From assembly GCA_022410635.1 (NCBI GenBank), contig JAJVDF010000297.1, positions 355,091-419,090 of the forward strand: 64,000 bases of DNA. Reading direction: 5' to 3'. The stretch is from Tretioscincus oriximinensis. Its lineage: Eukaryota > Chordata > Lepidosauria > Squamata > Gymnophthalmidae. The translations under genes were made by a program, and so were the position numbers. Position 1 is the first letter of the stretch. Each line of letters begins with the position of its first letter. The notes below the pieces were generated by a model. It saw nothing but the letters and a program-made list of their open reading frames with translations. It was not told the origin of the DNA and ran no database searches. Shown here piece by piece: positions 20,201 to 31,699 of this stretch.

Positions 20201-20203
20201 GTG
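20199..20203. repeat. Left 5-bp target-site duplication of the solo LTR
   Basis: GCGTG, repeated at 20942-20946. Confidence 0.7.
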
Positions 20204-20941
20204 TGTGGCNTCCTCCATTTTAAAGGTTTGTGTTTCTTTTATAAACTTACGAGATATCCCAGAGGGAGGGGGGAAGAGTAGGCCTGGGCAGGGGCGTGGC
20301 TTCCTGGATCCCTGTTTGGGAGGGGGCATGGCTAGAGGAGCCAGCCAATGGGGCCTCGAGTAGCCGGCTGGTCAGAAAATAAAAGGGAAGCTGACCAGGG
20401 CTAGAAGCCTTTCTGTCGAAGAGACTTGTGGTGTAGCAAGTNGACAGAGGGGTCCGCTTCTGACCTGCCTCNGAGGGAGGGGGTGGNAGTGTATGGTAGC
20501 CTGAAGGAGTCAAAGCTGAGGCTTGACTTGGGGCTGGAACAAGCAAAGTGACACAGGGCCTGTCTCTTTAAGGATCTGGAAACTAATGTTGCTCTTGCTT
20601 GGTGTGTGTGCTTGAGTCAGGCTTACTTTATAAAAGCCGAAGCCTTATTAGTATAATCTTCTCTCTTTTTCTTATTTGTAAATAATAAACTTGTTATTTG
20701 TTTCATTTCAAACATTTCTTTCTTTTATTTCTGTAACAACAAAATATAAGCACNCTACTGGTGGGGGCTGTGAATAAAGCCCCAACCGTGAGGTAAACTC
20801 TGAGGCCTTGTGTAGGCCTGAGGAAATTACTGTTGCTCCAAGCAGTCGTGGGTGCTGGCTTGGGCAACAGGGTGGGATATTGTGGCACCCCTGACTGTGA
20901 GGGTCATCGAATAGTAGGGCCCTCAGGTAGGGGTTGCCACA
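20204..20941 (+). mobile_element. Solo LTR of an LTR retrotransposon / endogenous retrovirus-like element
   Basis: The 738-bp unit begins TGTGGCN and ends TTGCCACA, giving the TG...CA inverted ends of an LTR. It is flanked by the same 5-bp duplication GCGTG (20199-20203 and 20942-20946). Inside are a CCAAT-type box and AATAAAAG near 20380, read on the plus strand, and a poly(A) signal AATAAA at 20684-20689 followed by T/G-rich sequence. There is no internal coding region, so this is a solo LTR left by recombination. Superfamily is not resolvable by eye. Confidence 0.75.
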
Positions 20942-21884
20942 GCGTGTATCTGCACTCAGCAGGCTGGGCAGTGTTAAAACTGAACCGGTGGCTGCTACAT
21001 TGCAGATCCAATGCAAACACCTTTCAGTTACACCCAAGCACATTCCAGTTCAGTCTGCACGTAAAGTGCTGCTGCTCAATCCACACAGTATTGGTACAGA
21101 TACAGTACTGATTAATGTGATCTGCTTTTATCCTCAATTGGAGAACTCTTAGTACAAATGTGATCTGAATTATCATTAGTCCCACAGAATTGATGTGGAC
21201 TAGGGAGCTTCTTGAACTGTGCACACAAAGGTTTTAAGGGGTAGAAGGTTTTAATAGCCCTTCTCAGTTGGCTGTTTTTGTTTTTTTTAAAAAGGAGCCA
21301 GTCAAGACAAACCACTTCTTGCAAGGCATACCATTTTTGTCATGCTTTAGAAGATAATTTTCTTCACTTAGTAATCCTGTTCAATTGGTCTGTATGATGT
21401 TGAAAAGCTGTGTCCAGGTAACTGCTTACTTAGCAGTGAGATTCAGCAACGTTTAATTTGTACTCATTGGATACAAATGAGCTTAGCCCTCATTTGCATC
21501 TACATGAACTGATCAACTTTAATAAAAGCTTCATCTATTGTAGTAGGAGTACTCCATGTTTTTATGGAGAAGTTTGAGGCACTTTAGAAGTGCCTTAAGC
21601 CGACAAGCCATGCAAACGGCAGCCTGTTACCACAGATGACATGTCAGAGGCTGTGTTGATGCAGAGAGCAATCCAGCTCTCAATGTTAGTGCATGTCAAA
21701 ACAATGCTAAAATTTATGTCTGCATGAATCCAGTAACAATATCTATTTCAGTGGCATACCACTGCTCAGCTAAGAAGAGCATGCCACAAGATGGTAAGCA
21801 ATGGCAATAGTTGGGGAAGGGAATGTGGATGCCAGGATTGTATTTTCTTGTCTTGGGCACTGACAACCCACACTATGTCACACT

Positions 21885-22008
21885 ATGGATATATCTATCC
21901 ATCTGTATATCTATCGATCTATCTATCGGTCTGTCTATCTATAGGTGTGTCTATCTATCAGTCTGTCTATCTATCTGTCCATCTCTCTCTATGTATCTAT
22001 CTAGCATC
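21885..22008. repeat. CTAT/ATCT-type microsatellite
   Basis: A degenerate tetranucleotide run of ATCT with CTGT and other variants. Open frames rich in Y, L and S across it are artefacts. Confidence 0.9.
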
Positions 22009-22009
22009 C

Positions 22010-23205
22010 ACTTAGCCTAGCAAAAGCTTTGCTTTAGTTAGAATTAAGGCATACGTCATTAAATGTTTCAGGTCATTTGCTTGCAATGTGATATCTCCAT
22101 GGAAAACAGACACCAGAAGGAAACCCAATATTCAAGGCCCTCTTGTGCATTGTTCTTAAGAGATCCAGAAATTACATGGAATACAAGGCAAAGTTATAAC
22201 TGCCTTAAAAATGCAGACATTATAGGGCATGTATGCACGGACCTCAATCATGCATTTTAAGGATCTGTTAGCACATCTAATGTGTTGTAGGTGCATTGAA
22301 CAACAGATCTTTAAAAACATTACTGAGCCTGTGCAAACAGGGTCTACCTCCTTTGTGTTTAAGTATTTTAGGCCCTGTCCCCACTGAGTTTTATTGTGGG
22401 CTGGATCTCTGGGCAGAGCTTGGCATTTCACATGTTAATGTAGATTATGGCAGGCTCCAGTCAGTCTTCAGAATTCAGTCTTCAGAATTCAAGTATATTT
22501 AAAGCAAATTTCAAATCCTCATGGAAGATAAGGTCAAACTACATTTTATTCTGAATGATTGTACCGTGTCACATTTGGTTTGAAAGTCCAGGAACATGCT
22601 AGGCACCAGATGTGTATAGTGATATGAAATGGTTGAAACACGTTGAAAATAGTTTATTTGACTAATCATATGACCATTTCAAAATATAATACTATTAAAA
22701 ACAAAGCAAAAAAGAGGTGAGCAGCAGTCTCTCCATTTACAGGCAAAAACCTATTTTCCCGGTTCCTGTTTCAGGAAGTCAGCTCTTTTCTTGGTAGCCT
22801 TCAGGATGAAAAGGCTTACAACAATTATGATGGATCTTTCTTGTCCTTGCAGAAGAAAGGACACTAGGTCATTTCTATCAGGGGGCCTTAAGTTGCCTAG
22901 TATTGGATGCAGGTACCTAGAACAGAGTTCGGTTTATGCTGGGCAAACAATTAAAAATGTTCAGTATCTTCCACAGTTTGTTCCCCCCAAACACAAAGTC
23001 TCTCTCTTCTTGGAATATTGCACTAGCAGCCAGTTTGCATCATAATACCGAGTTGTTCAAACCTTCCTCTTGTGTAAATTCTTCTTAAGGGTGGTATAGT
23101 GATAATTACTGCAACTCCAGAATGTTAGGTGTGTTCACCACAACTCTGATTCTCTTGGCTTAGCCGAAGGACCAAAAAATGTTGCCTATATTTAGCTGTT
23201 GTTGT
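22010..23205. other. Intergenic, largely unique sequence
   Basis: No gene is seen. There is a 15-bp tandem duplication (CAGTCTTCAGAATT) at 22462-22490 and a possible weak palindromic-family remnant at 22370-22460. Confidence 0.45.
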
Positions 23206-23215
23206 CCCATAATAT

Positions 23216-23625
23216 CGATTGACCAGATTTTTTGAGGCCCAAACCGGGGTGATTAATATTCATACTAATTTGCATATTAATGAATGTGCAAATCACCCAC
23301 CAACATACATTCTCCTCTGAAATTCCCGCCTCAGAAATTTGTGAAGCATGTGAGAGTTTTTTAAAGTGTGCGAAATTGTTTGGAGAGCATCAGAAATTTG
23401 CATTTTATTTATTTTTTTACTGAGGGGAGGGTGCCTTCAGGATCTGACCTCAGTTACCAGAGCCCCCTAGTGAATTTTCTTTTTTTCCCCATTATTATTT
23501 TTAATATATATATATATTTTTACTCAACGAAAACCAGGGAAATGGTGCCCACCCCTCCTATAGGGCGGGGTAGACACCCGCCAACCGGGTTTTCCCTCCC
23601 CAAAAGGAGTGATCTGGTCAGCTTA
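23216..23625 (-). mobile_element. hAT-type MITE (TAGGCTGACCAGAT family), inverted copy
   Basis: The ends ATTGACCAGAT and ATCTGGTCAGCTTA are inverted repeats, flanked by a perfect 8-bp duplication CATAATAT (23208-23215 and 23626-23633). The interior matches the copy at 26582 in the opposite orientation, including GTTGGTGGGT and GGTGCCTTCAG segments. Confidence 0.75.
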
Positions 23626-24119
23626 CATAATATCTTCGATCTCTTATGACAGGAAAGTCATTCATCTTGGAAGACTGAGTTTGATAGTGAGTTTCCCTGT
23701 GCATTTATGACTCAGAGGCATAGATTGGGCAGTAACTACAGAGGAGCAGACACAGCAATACATAAACATAACCTAAAGTGCACAAATGAGACACAATAGG
23801 CCTAACATCCGCACTATGATGATATACAGTATATACAGCCCGCAAAGTAGAATTAAAATGGGTCTGTAATGTGAGGGACTTCACATAGTTCACGTTGCTT
23901 TTTGTCTCCATTTACACTGCCACCTGATCCCTACTTCACTGTGTTCCAAAAGAAAGGCTGCTTCTTTCTCAGAAGACAGAGAACACAGTTGGCTACATGA
24001 CACATTTACCAGGGCACTTTCTTTCACGGGAAAATGTGTCAAGCAGCCTTGTGTGTCACAGTCAGAACAAAGCTGCATTGTTGTCACTGAAACTGTAACA
24101 AGAACATTTTTGGCCATTT

Positions 24120-25010
24120 AGTCATTTATTCTCTCTTACATTCACCCCCACACAAGTCCATTTCACATCTAAAGCCCCAGAGGCTGCATCCACAACTGCG
24201 CCAGTGTGGTGCATTTTAAGGAAGAGTAGACTTATAGCTTGCTCACCCATAATTTCTTTTTTTGCATGGCGATCCTGACGACCTACTCCTGAGTAGCACC
24301 ACATCGTCATTGAAACAGGAGTGATGCCGGAATTACGGTGAGGTAGATCCCGCATGCTGTCTCCCTGATTGGCTGCTGAAGTGTCATCTCATGTGACTTT
24401 GTGCCAAGATCTCACTCTATCTGAGGAGTCCGTGTCCGTACAGGTGGGTTGGGCACTGCTGTCGAGGCCTCCGCTTCTGGATCGCGATTTCCCCACTCTC
24501 AGAAGTAGTGGGACAAATTTTCTGCACAATTAGGGCAGGTGACCCACAATCTAGTGTGACGGAGCTGCCCCCAGAGCGTTTCCCATTCAACTTTGAGGCT
24601 GACATGTGGATGCACCCTGAGTTTCTGAAGTACCATATTTTCCAATATAGACCCACAAGTTTTAGTGAGATTTTTTTAAAAATGGGGGCCTTCTTGTACT
24701 TCTTTTTTCTTGGAGGTGTGAAGAGTTGTGGCACTTGAGAGAAATTTCTCAGTGGTAGCTCCCCTGCTTAGGAGTCACCTCCCTTTGGAGGTACATCAGA
24801 TGCCAACTCCATACGGTTTTCAGTGCCTAATTAAACTTATGTGTTCAGTCAGGTCCTTGGAACTTAGTTCCTGAAAACAGTCATACCAAGGTAAAAGAAA
24901 AGGAAGAAGGTTGGAAGGTTATATTTTTAAATATATTTTATTACTTGTTTTCTAATGTGATCTGTCCTGGACTTTCGATTGAAGGGCAGCAAGCAAATAA
25001 ATAAATAAAT
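24120..25010. other. Intergenic sequence, repeat-like but unassigned
   Basis: It ends in a retroelement tail (AAATAAATAAATAAATAAATG at 24996-25016). A GC-richer segment at 24420-24620 has open frames but no recognisable protein. Confidence 0.4.
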
Positions 25011-25294
25011 AAATGCAGAAGGATAGAAAGAACTGTGACATTTTCCTGCTACTTTGTCCCACATTGCAATTACCTGCCACAAGAGCATTGCAAAGAGCCC
25101 TGGGGGAAACATCAAATCATGGATTGAAAGTTCCAAGACATCAATGTTCTTGTTACCACATAGTATGCTGTCAATATAGCAAGCGAAGATCACTCCTGGA
25201 GTGATCCTTGCTCCTGGCACAGATTCCAATGCCATGTGGAACCTGCCATAGGTAAAATGTTGTTTGAAATATTTACTGTCATCATGAATATGTC

Positions 25295-25547
25295 CAGTGC
25301 TTTTTTTCTAGAAAAAAAGGTGACGGTACTAACGCCGGCGAGGGGGGCGGCGGCGTTAGCCCCCCCCCCCGCCGCCGCTAACGGCGCAGTACCGGCACCT
25401 TTTATTTAGGTGGGGGGTTGGGAGGCGGCGTTAGCGGCAGAGGGGCGGTGTTAGTGGCGGCGGCGGCCACCACCACCCCGCCGCCGCTACCACCGCCGGC
25501 GCTACCGCCACCCACCCCCGGCGCGTTCTGTCACAAAAAAAGCCCTG
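25295..25547. mobile_element. hAT-type MITE with GC-rich expanded interior
   Basis: The ends CCAGTGCTTTTTTTCT and AAAAAAAGCCCTG are imperfect inverted repeats. The flanks AATATGTC (25287-25294) and GGTATGTC (25548-25555) fit an 8-bp duplication with two mismatches. The interior consists of GGC/GCC/GTTAGCGGC units in both orientations. Confidence 0.6.
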
Positions 25548-26036
25548 GGTATGTCCCAATCCAGTTGAATATACCATTAATTTTATCTGGGAAACTGGTA
25601 AATTGTACAGTTTACCTATAAGAAAATTCACATTAACCATAAAAAGCACAGACTGGCAAATTTATAAGAGCATGATGTCTCATACATCAGGCGGCTGGTG
25701 TCAAAAATGTGCAGAACTAAGTGGCAATTTATTACAGTAACTTAAGATCTAAGTACAACCCAGCCCTCTAGAATGCCTTATTAGCTCTGGTAGCTACAAA
25801 GTTGCTGGGATATAGGAAGATATTCATGTTTCAAATTTCATTGGGTTATGAAATTAATACCCTTCCTTATTTAAAGTCTGTGGCATTAGAAGCCAACAGT
25901 ATTGCTACTTAGCTTTCTCTTTCAGGGCAGAATCAGACTCAGCATTTAAACAAGACAGTTTTTCCCTCATAGTCTTGATACATGTATTTTTTTCTGTGAT
26001 GACAATGTTTTATTTTACTGAGTTAATTAATGAAAT

Positions 26037-26240
26037 AATGAATTATAGAATTAAAGAGTTGGAAGGGACCTCCAGGGCCATCAGGTCCAACCCTCTGCTC
26101 ATTGCAGGATTCACTAAATCATCCCAGGCAGATGACTGTCCAGTCTCTGTTTGAAGACTTCCATTGAAAGCGAACTCACCACCTCCTGTGGCAAACTGTT
26201 CCACTGGTTTATCACCCTTACTGAATGAATAATACAGATG
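26037..26240 (-). mobile_element. CR1 LINE 3' end
   Basis: TTATAGAATTAAAGAGTTGG, AAGGGACCTCCAGGGCCATC and CCAACCCTCTGC..CAAACTGTTCCACTGG is the classic reverse complement of the CR1 3' region known from birds and reptiles. Confidence 0.8.
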
Positions 26241-26400
26241 AAACCCTTTATAAAGAACCCTGATATAAGAAAATTTGAAATTCCTGGTGGAATGCCAGTA
26301 AGAGTAACGTTGGTTACAATGAGTTTTATTATAACAAAATTTCATTATAACAAACCAATTTGCCTGACCCCTTGCCGTCTACAATGGGGTTTCTTCTGTA
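26234..26400. mobile_element. Tigger/mariner-type MITE fragment
   Basis: It starts CAGATGAAACCCTTTATAAAG and contains TTATAACAAAATTTCATTATAACAAACCAA, parallel to the complete copy at 56532-56719. The right end is degraded. Confidence 0.55.
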
Positions 26401-26581
26401 ACAACAACAAATGCCTTGACATATTAAACTTTTTCCAGTTTTTTCTTTGACTTTCCTACAGTGAAGGGGCTAAAATGAATTTGAGTTTAGATTGTTTTTA
26501 ATTGTTTGGGGTCTGAATGGAAAAAGATTAACCTGAGCAGTTTCACTCCCTTCTCCTGTCCTTTCCCCCTTTGTCATAGAA

Positions 26582-27057
26582 TAGGCTGACCAGATGACCC
26601 CTTTTTTGGGGGGGGGACTCAGTTTTGGGGTGTCTATCCTGCCCTCCTGGGGAGGGGCAACATTTCCCCGGGTTTTGCTGAGGAAAAATATATTTAAAAA
26701 AAATAATCACTACATCACCACTAGGCGGCCCTGGCATCTGGGGCCAGCTCCTGAAGGCACCCTCCCCTCAGTAAAAAATAAAAATTCTCTCACACTTTAA
26801 AAAAAAAACAAAAAACTGCACCACCACTAGGTGTCTCTAGCAACCGGGGCCAGCTCCTGAAGGCACCGTCCCCTTTGTAAAAATAAATTTAAAAAATCTC
26901 GCACACTTAAAAAAATTCCCACATGCTTCACAGATTTTTCGGGTGGGAATTTCGGAAGGGAATGTATGTTGGTGGGTAATTTGAGTATTTATGAACATGC
27001 AAATTAGCATGAATATTAATTACCCCGGTTTGAGCCTCAGAAAATCTGGTCAGTCTA
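26582..27057 (+). mobile_element. hAT-type MITE (TAGGCTGACCAGAT family), longest copy
   Basis: This 476-bp element with ends TAGGCTGACCAGAT and ATCTGGTCAGTCTA is flanked by a perfect 8-bp duplication TCATAGAA (26574-26581 and 27058-27065). It holds two tandem internal units (CACCACTAGG...CTCCTGAAGGCAC). The 8-bp duplication points to the hAT superfamily. Confidence 0.8.
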
Positions 27058-27699
27058 TCATAGAAAAGCAGGCCGAAACACAACTTAAAACCATAAAACA
27101 GGAATTCTGCCAGGAAGTACAGAAACAGGAAGCTGGCAGTTTGTTATTGTTTATTGCCATCTATAAGGCAGGTTAAAAATACAGCTAAATTAATGATGAA
27201 AACTGGGAAACTTCTTATTTCAAGAAGAACCAAAAATTATTTGAAGAGAACCAAAAATCCTTCCAGATTTTCCGAGGGAAAAGATGAATTGTCCTAATTT
27301 TGTTGGGGATATGAATGCTTGCAAGGGCTTTGAATTTTGCGTTTCATGTCTTGGCAACAATCACGGACGGAAATGGTATGTGTGGGTGAAATATTTGAAA
27401 CCTCTGCAACAGCATTACCTGCCTTGCCCTTTTGAATATCTGGAGGCAATGCAAAAAAGAAGCTATACATTTCCTGTGTAACACATTCAGCTTGTCTGCA
27501 GTCTTAATGAAATCTCTTGACAGCAGCAGACCGAAAATGCTAGTGAAACAGGATAAAGTTGTAGAATAGCAAAGGAAGTTATTTATGGTTAGAAAAAATG
27601 TAGGTAATTCTAGCTGAATCATAGACAAGATAGAAATCAAATAGGCAACTCCCAAGCTGTGACAACTATGAAATAGAAAGCTAGGCCATCTCTTCAGCT

Positions 27700-28420
27700 A
27701 TCCATGTTGGGGATGATTAGGAAAGGAATTGAAAACAAGTCATCAAATGTTGCTTTGCCTCTTTATAAATCTGTAGTGAGGCCACATTTGGAATACTGTG
27801 TTCAATTCTGGACATCACATCTCAAGAGGGATATTGTGGAACTAGAGAAGGTGCAGAAAATGGCAACAAAAATGATCAAGGGTCTGGAGCACCTCCCTTA
27901 TGAAGTCAGGCTGCAATGTCTGGGCCTCTTCAGCCTCGAAAGGAGATGTTTGAGAGGTGATCTGCATGGGATGGACAGGGTGAATAGAGAAAAAAATATT
28001 TTTTCTATCACACAACGCTAGGACCAGGGGGCACTTCTTAAAACCGATGGGTAGAAAAGTGAAAACAGACAAAGGAAAGTATTTTTTCACCCAGAGGGTC
28101 ATCGGCCTGTGGAATTTACTTCCTGAAGAGGTGATGGTAGCTAACAGCTTGGATAGTTTCAAGATAAGACTAGGCAGGTTTATGGACATCAAAGGCATAA
28201 ATGGCTACTAGGATGGATGTCTGGATGTTGCCTCCGGGATGGAGCAACAGGCAGGACTCCTTAAATGCCATTTGCAGGGAGTCATGAACAGGTGCATATT
28301 TTGCTTTCCTCTGTTCAGACTGCCCAGATGCGTCTAGTGGGCCTCTGTGCGAGACAGAATGCTGAACTAGGTGGGCTATGGCCTGATCCAATATCGCTCT
28401 TCTTATGTTCTTATGTTCAA
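27700..28420 (+). mobile_element. CR1 LINE 3' fragment with reverse transcriptase C-terminus
   Basis: The open stretch 27704-28021 encodes VRPHLEYCVQFWTSHLKRD, then GLEHLPYEVRLQCLGLFS and LERRCLRGDL, the conserved C-terminal end of CR1 ORF2. The reading frame then loses an internal EVYKIM segment and decays. The 3' end closes with the 8-bp tail repeat TTCTTATG. It is a dead, 5'-truncated LINE. Confidence 0.9.
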
Positions 28421-28429
28421 TTTAAAGGA

Positions 28430-30130
28430 GAAATTAGTAAAAAGAATGTTAGAAGTGAAACTGAAACGTCTGAACCAGAAAAGCAGATAGTTCAAAACAT
28501 CATTTCACTTTTTCTCTTTCAGCCATATTTCATTTTCTTGATCGCTTAATATATGTATAGTCTGATCCATTATGTTTGTTTAGTGGGTTAATATTCATAT
28601 GGGTTTCTGCAAACTTGGAGTCTGCGTCCATGGTACTTTTTATTCCGCATTTTACTGATGATCTTGGTTTATCAGTTTACCATTTTTAATTCCCCACATC
28701 TGTTCTGAGTTCTGCCATTCTGTCAGCTCCTGACATGCAAGGTTTTTCATGCACTTGATTTATTCTCCCTCTAGTGAGTAAACCTGCAAAATCAGGTTGA
28801 TAAGGTGACTCCACCTGTCCTCTCCTCCCATTGCAGCTGCAGCCAGTGAGGGAAGGTGGTTCCCTCCTCCATAACTCCACTTCTCTCCTCTGTTCTGCCG
28901 TTGGTGAGGGCCTGCATCAAGCATCAGCTGCCTCTCGCTGGAGGCTGCCCTCTGCNCCATGTTGGGTGGATGATTAGGTAGGTTATGACACTGCAAGGTT
29001 CAACATTCTGAGCCCAGTCATTGGTCCATAAAGACCAATGACAGATCTCAGAACTTTGGACACTGTCATGCAAGTGTTATTAATAGTAGGGGTTAGCCAT
29101 TTTGTTTACCAGTTGTCAAAAGGAAGTATAGTAGTTCCATCTATCAAAGGCTATTGGATAATTTGCTGTCAATATCAGGGTCTTTCCACCTCTCTCCACA
29201 TTTTCTTGATAATATGTGAAGGAATGGCTGTGGTAATATAAACAGACTTTTACTAATATTAAGGGCACAGATGATTTCATAGCTTTCTCTATCATTAATG
29301 TACCTTTAATGATTACAGTTATAGACAAAAGTTAACAAATCATAATTTTGCATAGTAACCGTTATGTATACAAATTATGGAGACAGAATCAACTATCAAA
29401 GCAGCAAAGTAATCAAATATAATTCGTTAATTCCTCTTTCCAGTTTAGCAATGACTAAAATTGTGTGTAAGATTTTCACACAGAGGAACATTTTAATAAT
29501 CTCTCACCAAGACTATTCACACACAAGTCTTTCCACAATAACTATATATAGCAGTTAACTGGTAAACTGATCCTCGGTACGTCGATTCTGAAATGCTATA
29601 ATTTTATATAAAACTTGGATTGCCAAACAAAGCATACATTTGACTTCTAGCAGATAAATGGCAACCACTGGATAGTGCCAGAGTGTTTCACATCTCACTA
29701 GTACCATCTTTTCTGGTTCCTGATGCAATCTTACTTTCAGTTGCCCCATTCTCTATCCTGCCAGCCACAATGGACACCATCCAATATTTTATTTAATTTG
29801 CATTATTGATCTAATGGGAAAGAATACCCAGCGTGAACCCAGTTACTTTTATTCAGAGGTAGCCAGCCTGAGTTTGAGGGTGAAAGTTAGATTTTGATGT
29901 GGGTAAAGCCTGTCAAATAGACCCTTGACTCATTTGCCACAGTTTTCAAACACTGGGAACTCAGGACAAACCACCGTCAATAGGGCCTTCTTTATATCAC
30001 ACCTCACTACTAATGTAGTAAAGAAGCTTGGATGGATTAATTGAGGTGTTAATTAAAAAGCAGTTTGAAAAAACAGTGAAACATTTTGAAATTGTTGCCT
30101 GGTAAATTGTTGAAAGGTAATGTAGAGGGA
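28430..30130. other. Intergenic sequence without a recognised gene
   Basis: Mostly unique A/T-rich sequence. The GC-richer stretch 28680-28990 may be an old repeat, but I cannot name it. Confidence 0.4.
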
Positions 30131-30142
30131 TACACCAAAGAT

Positions 30143-30322
30143 TAGGCTGACCAGATGACCCCTTTTTTGGGGGGTGAAAACCCAGTTTTGGGGGGCCTCC
30201 TGGTTTTTGCTGAGGAAAAAAAATTCAAAAAAATTTTTTTGAATTTTTTTTCCTTAGCAAAAACCAGGAGGCCCCCCAAAACTGGGTTTTCACCTCCCCA
30301 AAGGGGTCATCTGGTCAGCCTA
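30143..30322. mobile_element. Fully palindromic hAT-type MITE (same family)
   Basis: Two 90-bp arms are near-perfect reverse complements. The ends TAGGCTGACCAGATGACCCC match the family. The flanks CCAAAGAT (30135-30142) and TCAAAGAT (30323-30330) are an 8-bp duplication with one mismatch. Confidence 0.8.
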
Positions 30323-30330
30323 TCAAAGAT

Positions 30331-31355
30331 ACTTATTTTTTCATTCCTTCACTAGACTGTCCACTTATCTCCTTCCTCCTGCTGTTAAAACAGTCATTTA
30401 TCTCACTCTCCCCAGAGGATGTGATGACTGGGCGATATATCTAGCATTACAACTCATAATAGTGTTATGCCAGGTTGCTCTTCTTTTATAAAGCATGTCC
30501 ACATGCTGTAGTAGTGACTATAAATCAGCAGAGATAATGGGGCATGTGGGCTATTTTGATTTTGACAATCTAAAGTAATTACTAGAACCATTGCAGCCAT
30601 ATACTCCAATCAACCTTTTATCCTCACCTGAAGCTTTTAAGGTCTAGGTTGTGAATTCATCCTGTTATTCATATTATCAATAAAAAAACCAAAACAAAAC
30701 CCCATCTCTTATAGTATTATTGCACCTTAGATGTATCAGCTTTTGTCACAACTGACTTCCCTTTTGCTACTTTTTCAAAATACCTCTTAGGTGTAACTTT
30801 GTTTCAATCTGTGGTCAGGGCTGTATACAGAAAACATTGCAGGGAAACTGAGCTATGCAACTTCAACAAAATGGGCACAACATCATAGATCAGGGAATTT
30901 CTTACATAATGGGACAGTAAAATGTGAATAGTTTTCTCATTAGGAAATAATGGAACTTTTCAGTTTTCACAAGGTGTCTGTTGTGATGAGAACAGAAGGT
31001 TATGATAGCTGCTTTGAGTCCCTTCAGGTTGAGAAAAATGGGGTATGAAACCAATTCCTCCCCCACCCCACTTCTCCTAAAGCGAAAGGCTCTCCCAGAC
31101 ATGGAATTGTGAAAATATATCTATTCAGCCAAAATGCCCTTCAGCATGATTGCATCTGGAAAGTAACACACCCAAGGTGTGCATCGACTAGTTGAATGAC
31201 ACATCCTTATGAGCGTCAAATGCAGTTTATTGTTTAATGGTGCAAAGATCCTTTGAAAATAGAAGACACTAATAAGCTATTAATTCAGCCGAGCAAATTA
31301 CTATAAAATAAAAGGCCATATAAATATAAAAGTCTGTCATTAAATACAAATGAAC
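30331..31355. other. Intergenic unique sequence
   Basis: No element or gene is recognised. Confidence 0.4.
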
Positions 31356-31367
31356 TCATAAATAATA

Positions 31368-31565
31368 TTTCAGAGAAATAGCCGTGTTAGTCTAGCAGAA
31401 AGTCCAGCAAAGGAGCTAGCAGCACTTTGAGACTAACTTGAGAAAAGTGGTTGGCATAAGCTTTCGTAGACACGTCTACATCTGAAGAAGTAGACCTGTC
31501 TACGAAAGCTTATGCCAACCACTTTTCTCAAGTTAGTCTCAAAGTGCTGCTAGCTCCTTTGCTGA
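31368..31565 (+). mobile_element. Foldback retro-type element with hammerhead-like core, copy 1
   Basis: It begins TTTCAGAGAAATAGCCGTG and folds back over arms of about 70 bp. The flanking 12-bp duplications TCATAAATAATA (31356-31367 and 31566-31577) are perfect. At the centre, CTGAAGA (31482-31488) is followed by a 5-bp hairpin and GAAA (31504-31507). Confidence 0.8.
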
Positions 31566-31649
31566 TCATAAATAATAGACATCCAAATGAGGGCAAAATG
31601 TGAGCTCGAGTCACGGACAATACGGATTAGGTTTCTCCCTCTTTCTTTA

Positions 31650-31693
31650 GCAAAGGAGCTAGTAGCTCCTTTGCTGGACTTTCTACTAGACTT
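31650..31693. mobile_element. Short derivative of the foldback element
   Basis: AGCAAAGGAGCTAGTAGCTCCTTTGCT continues into GGACTTTCTACTAGACT. Only the distal arm sequences remain, joined head to head, less than 100 bp from copy 1. Confidence 0.6.
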
Positions 31694-31699
31694 CTTAGT

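Noticed and set aside
21791..22020. Open frames of repeated SIYLSI/VCLS-type residues
   Set aside because: They translate the CTAT microsatellite.
27704..28021. Open frame resembling reverse transcriptase, considered as a gene
   Set aside because: It is only the C-terminal end of a 5'-truncated CR1 LINE, with an internal loss and frame decay.
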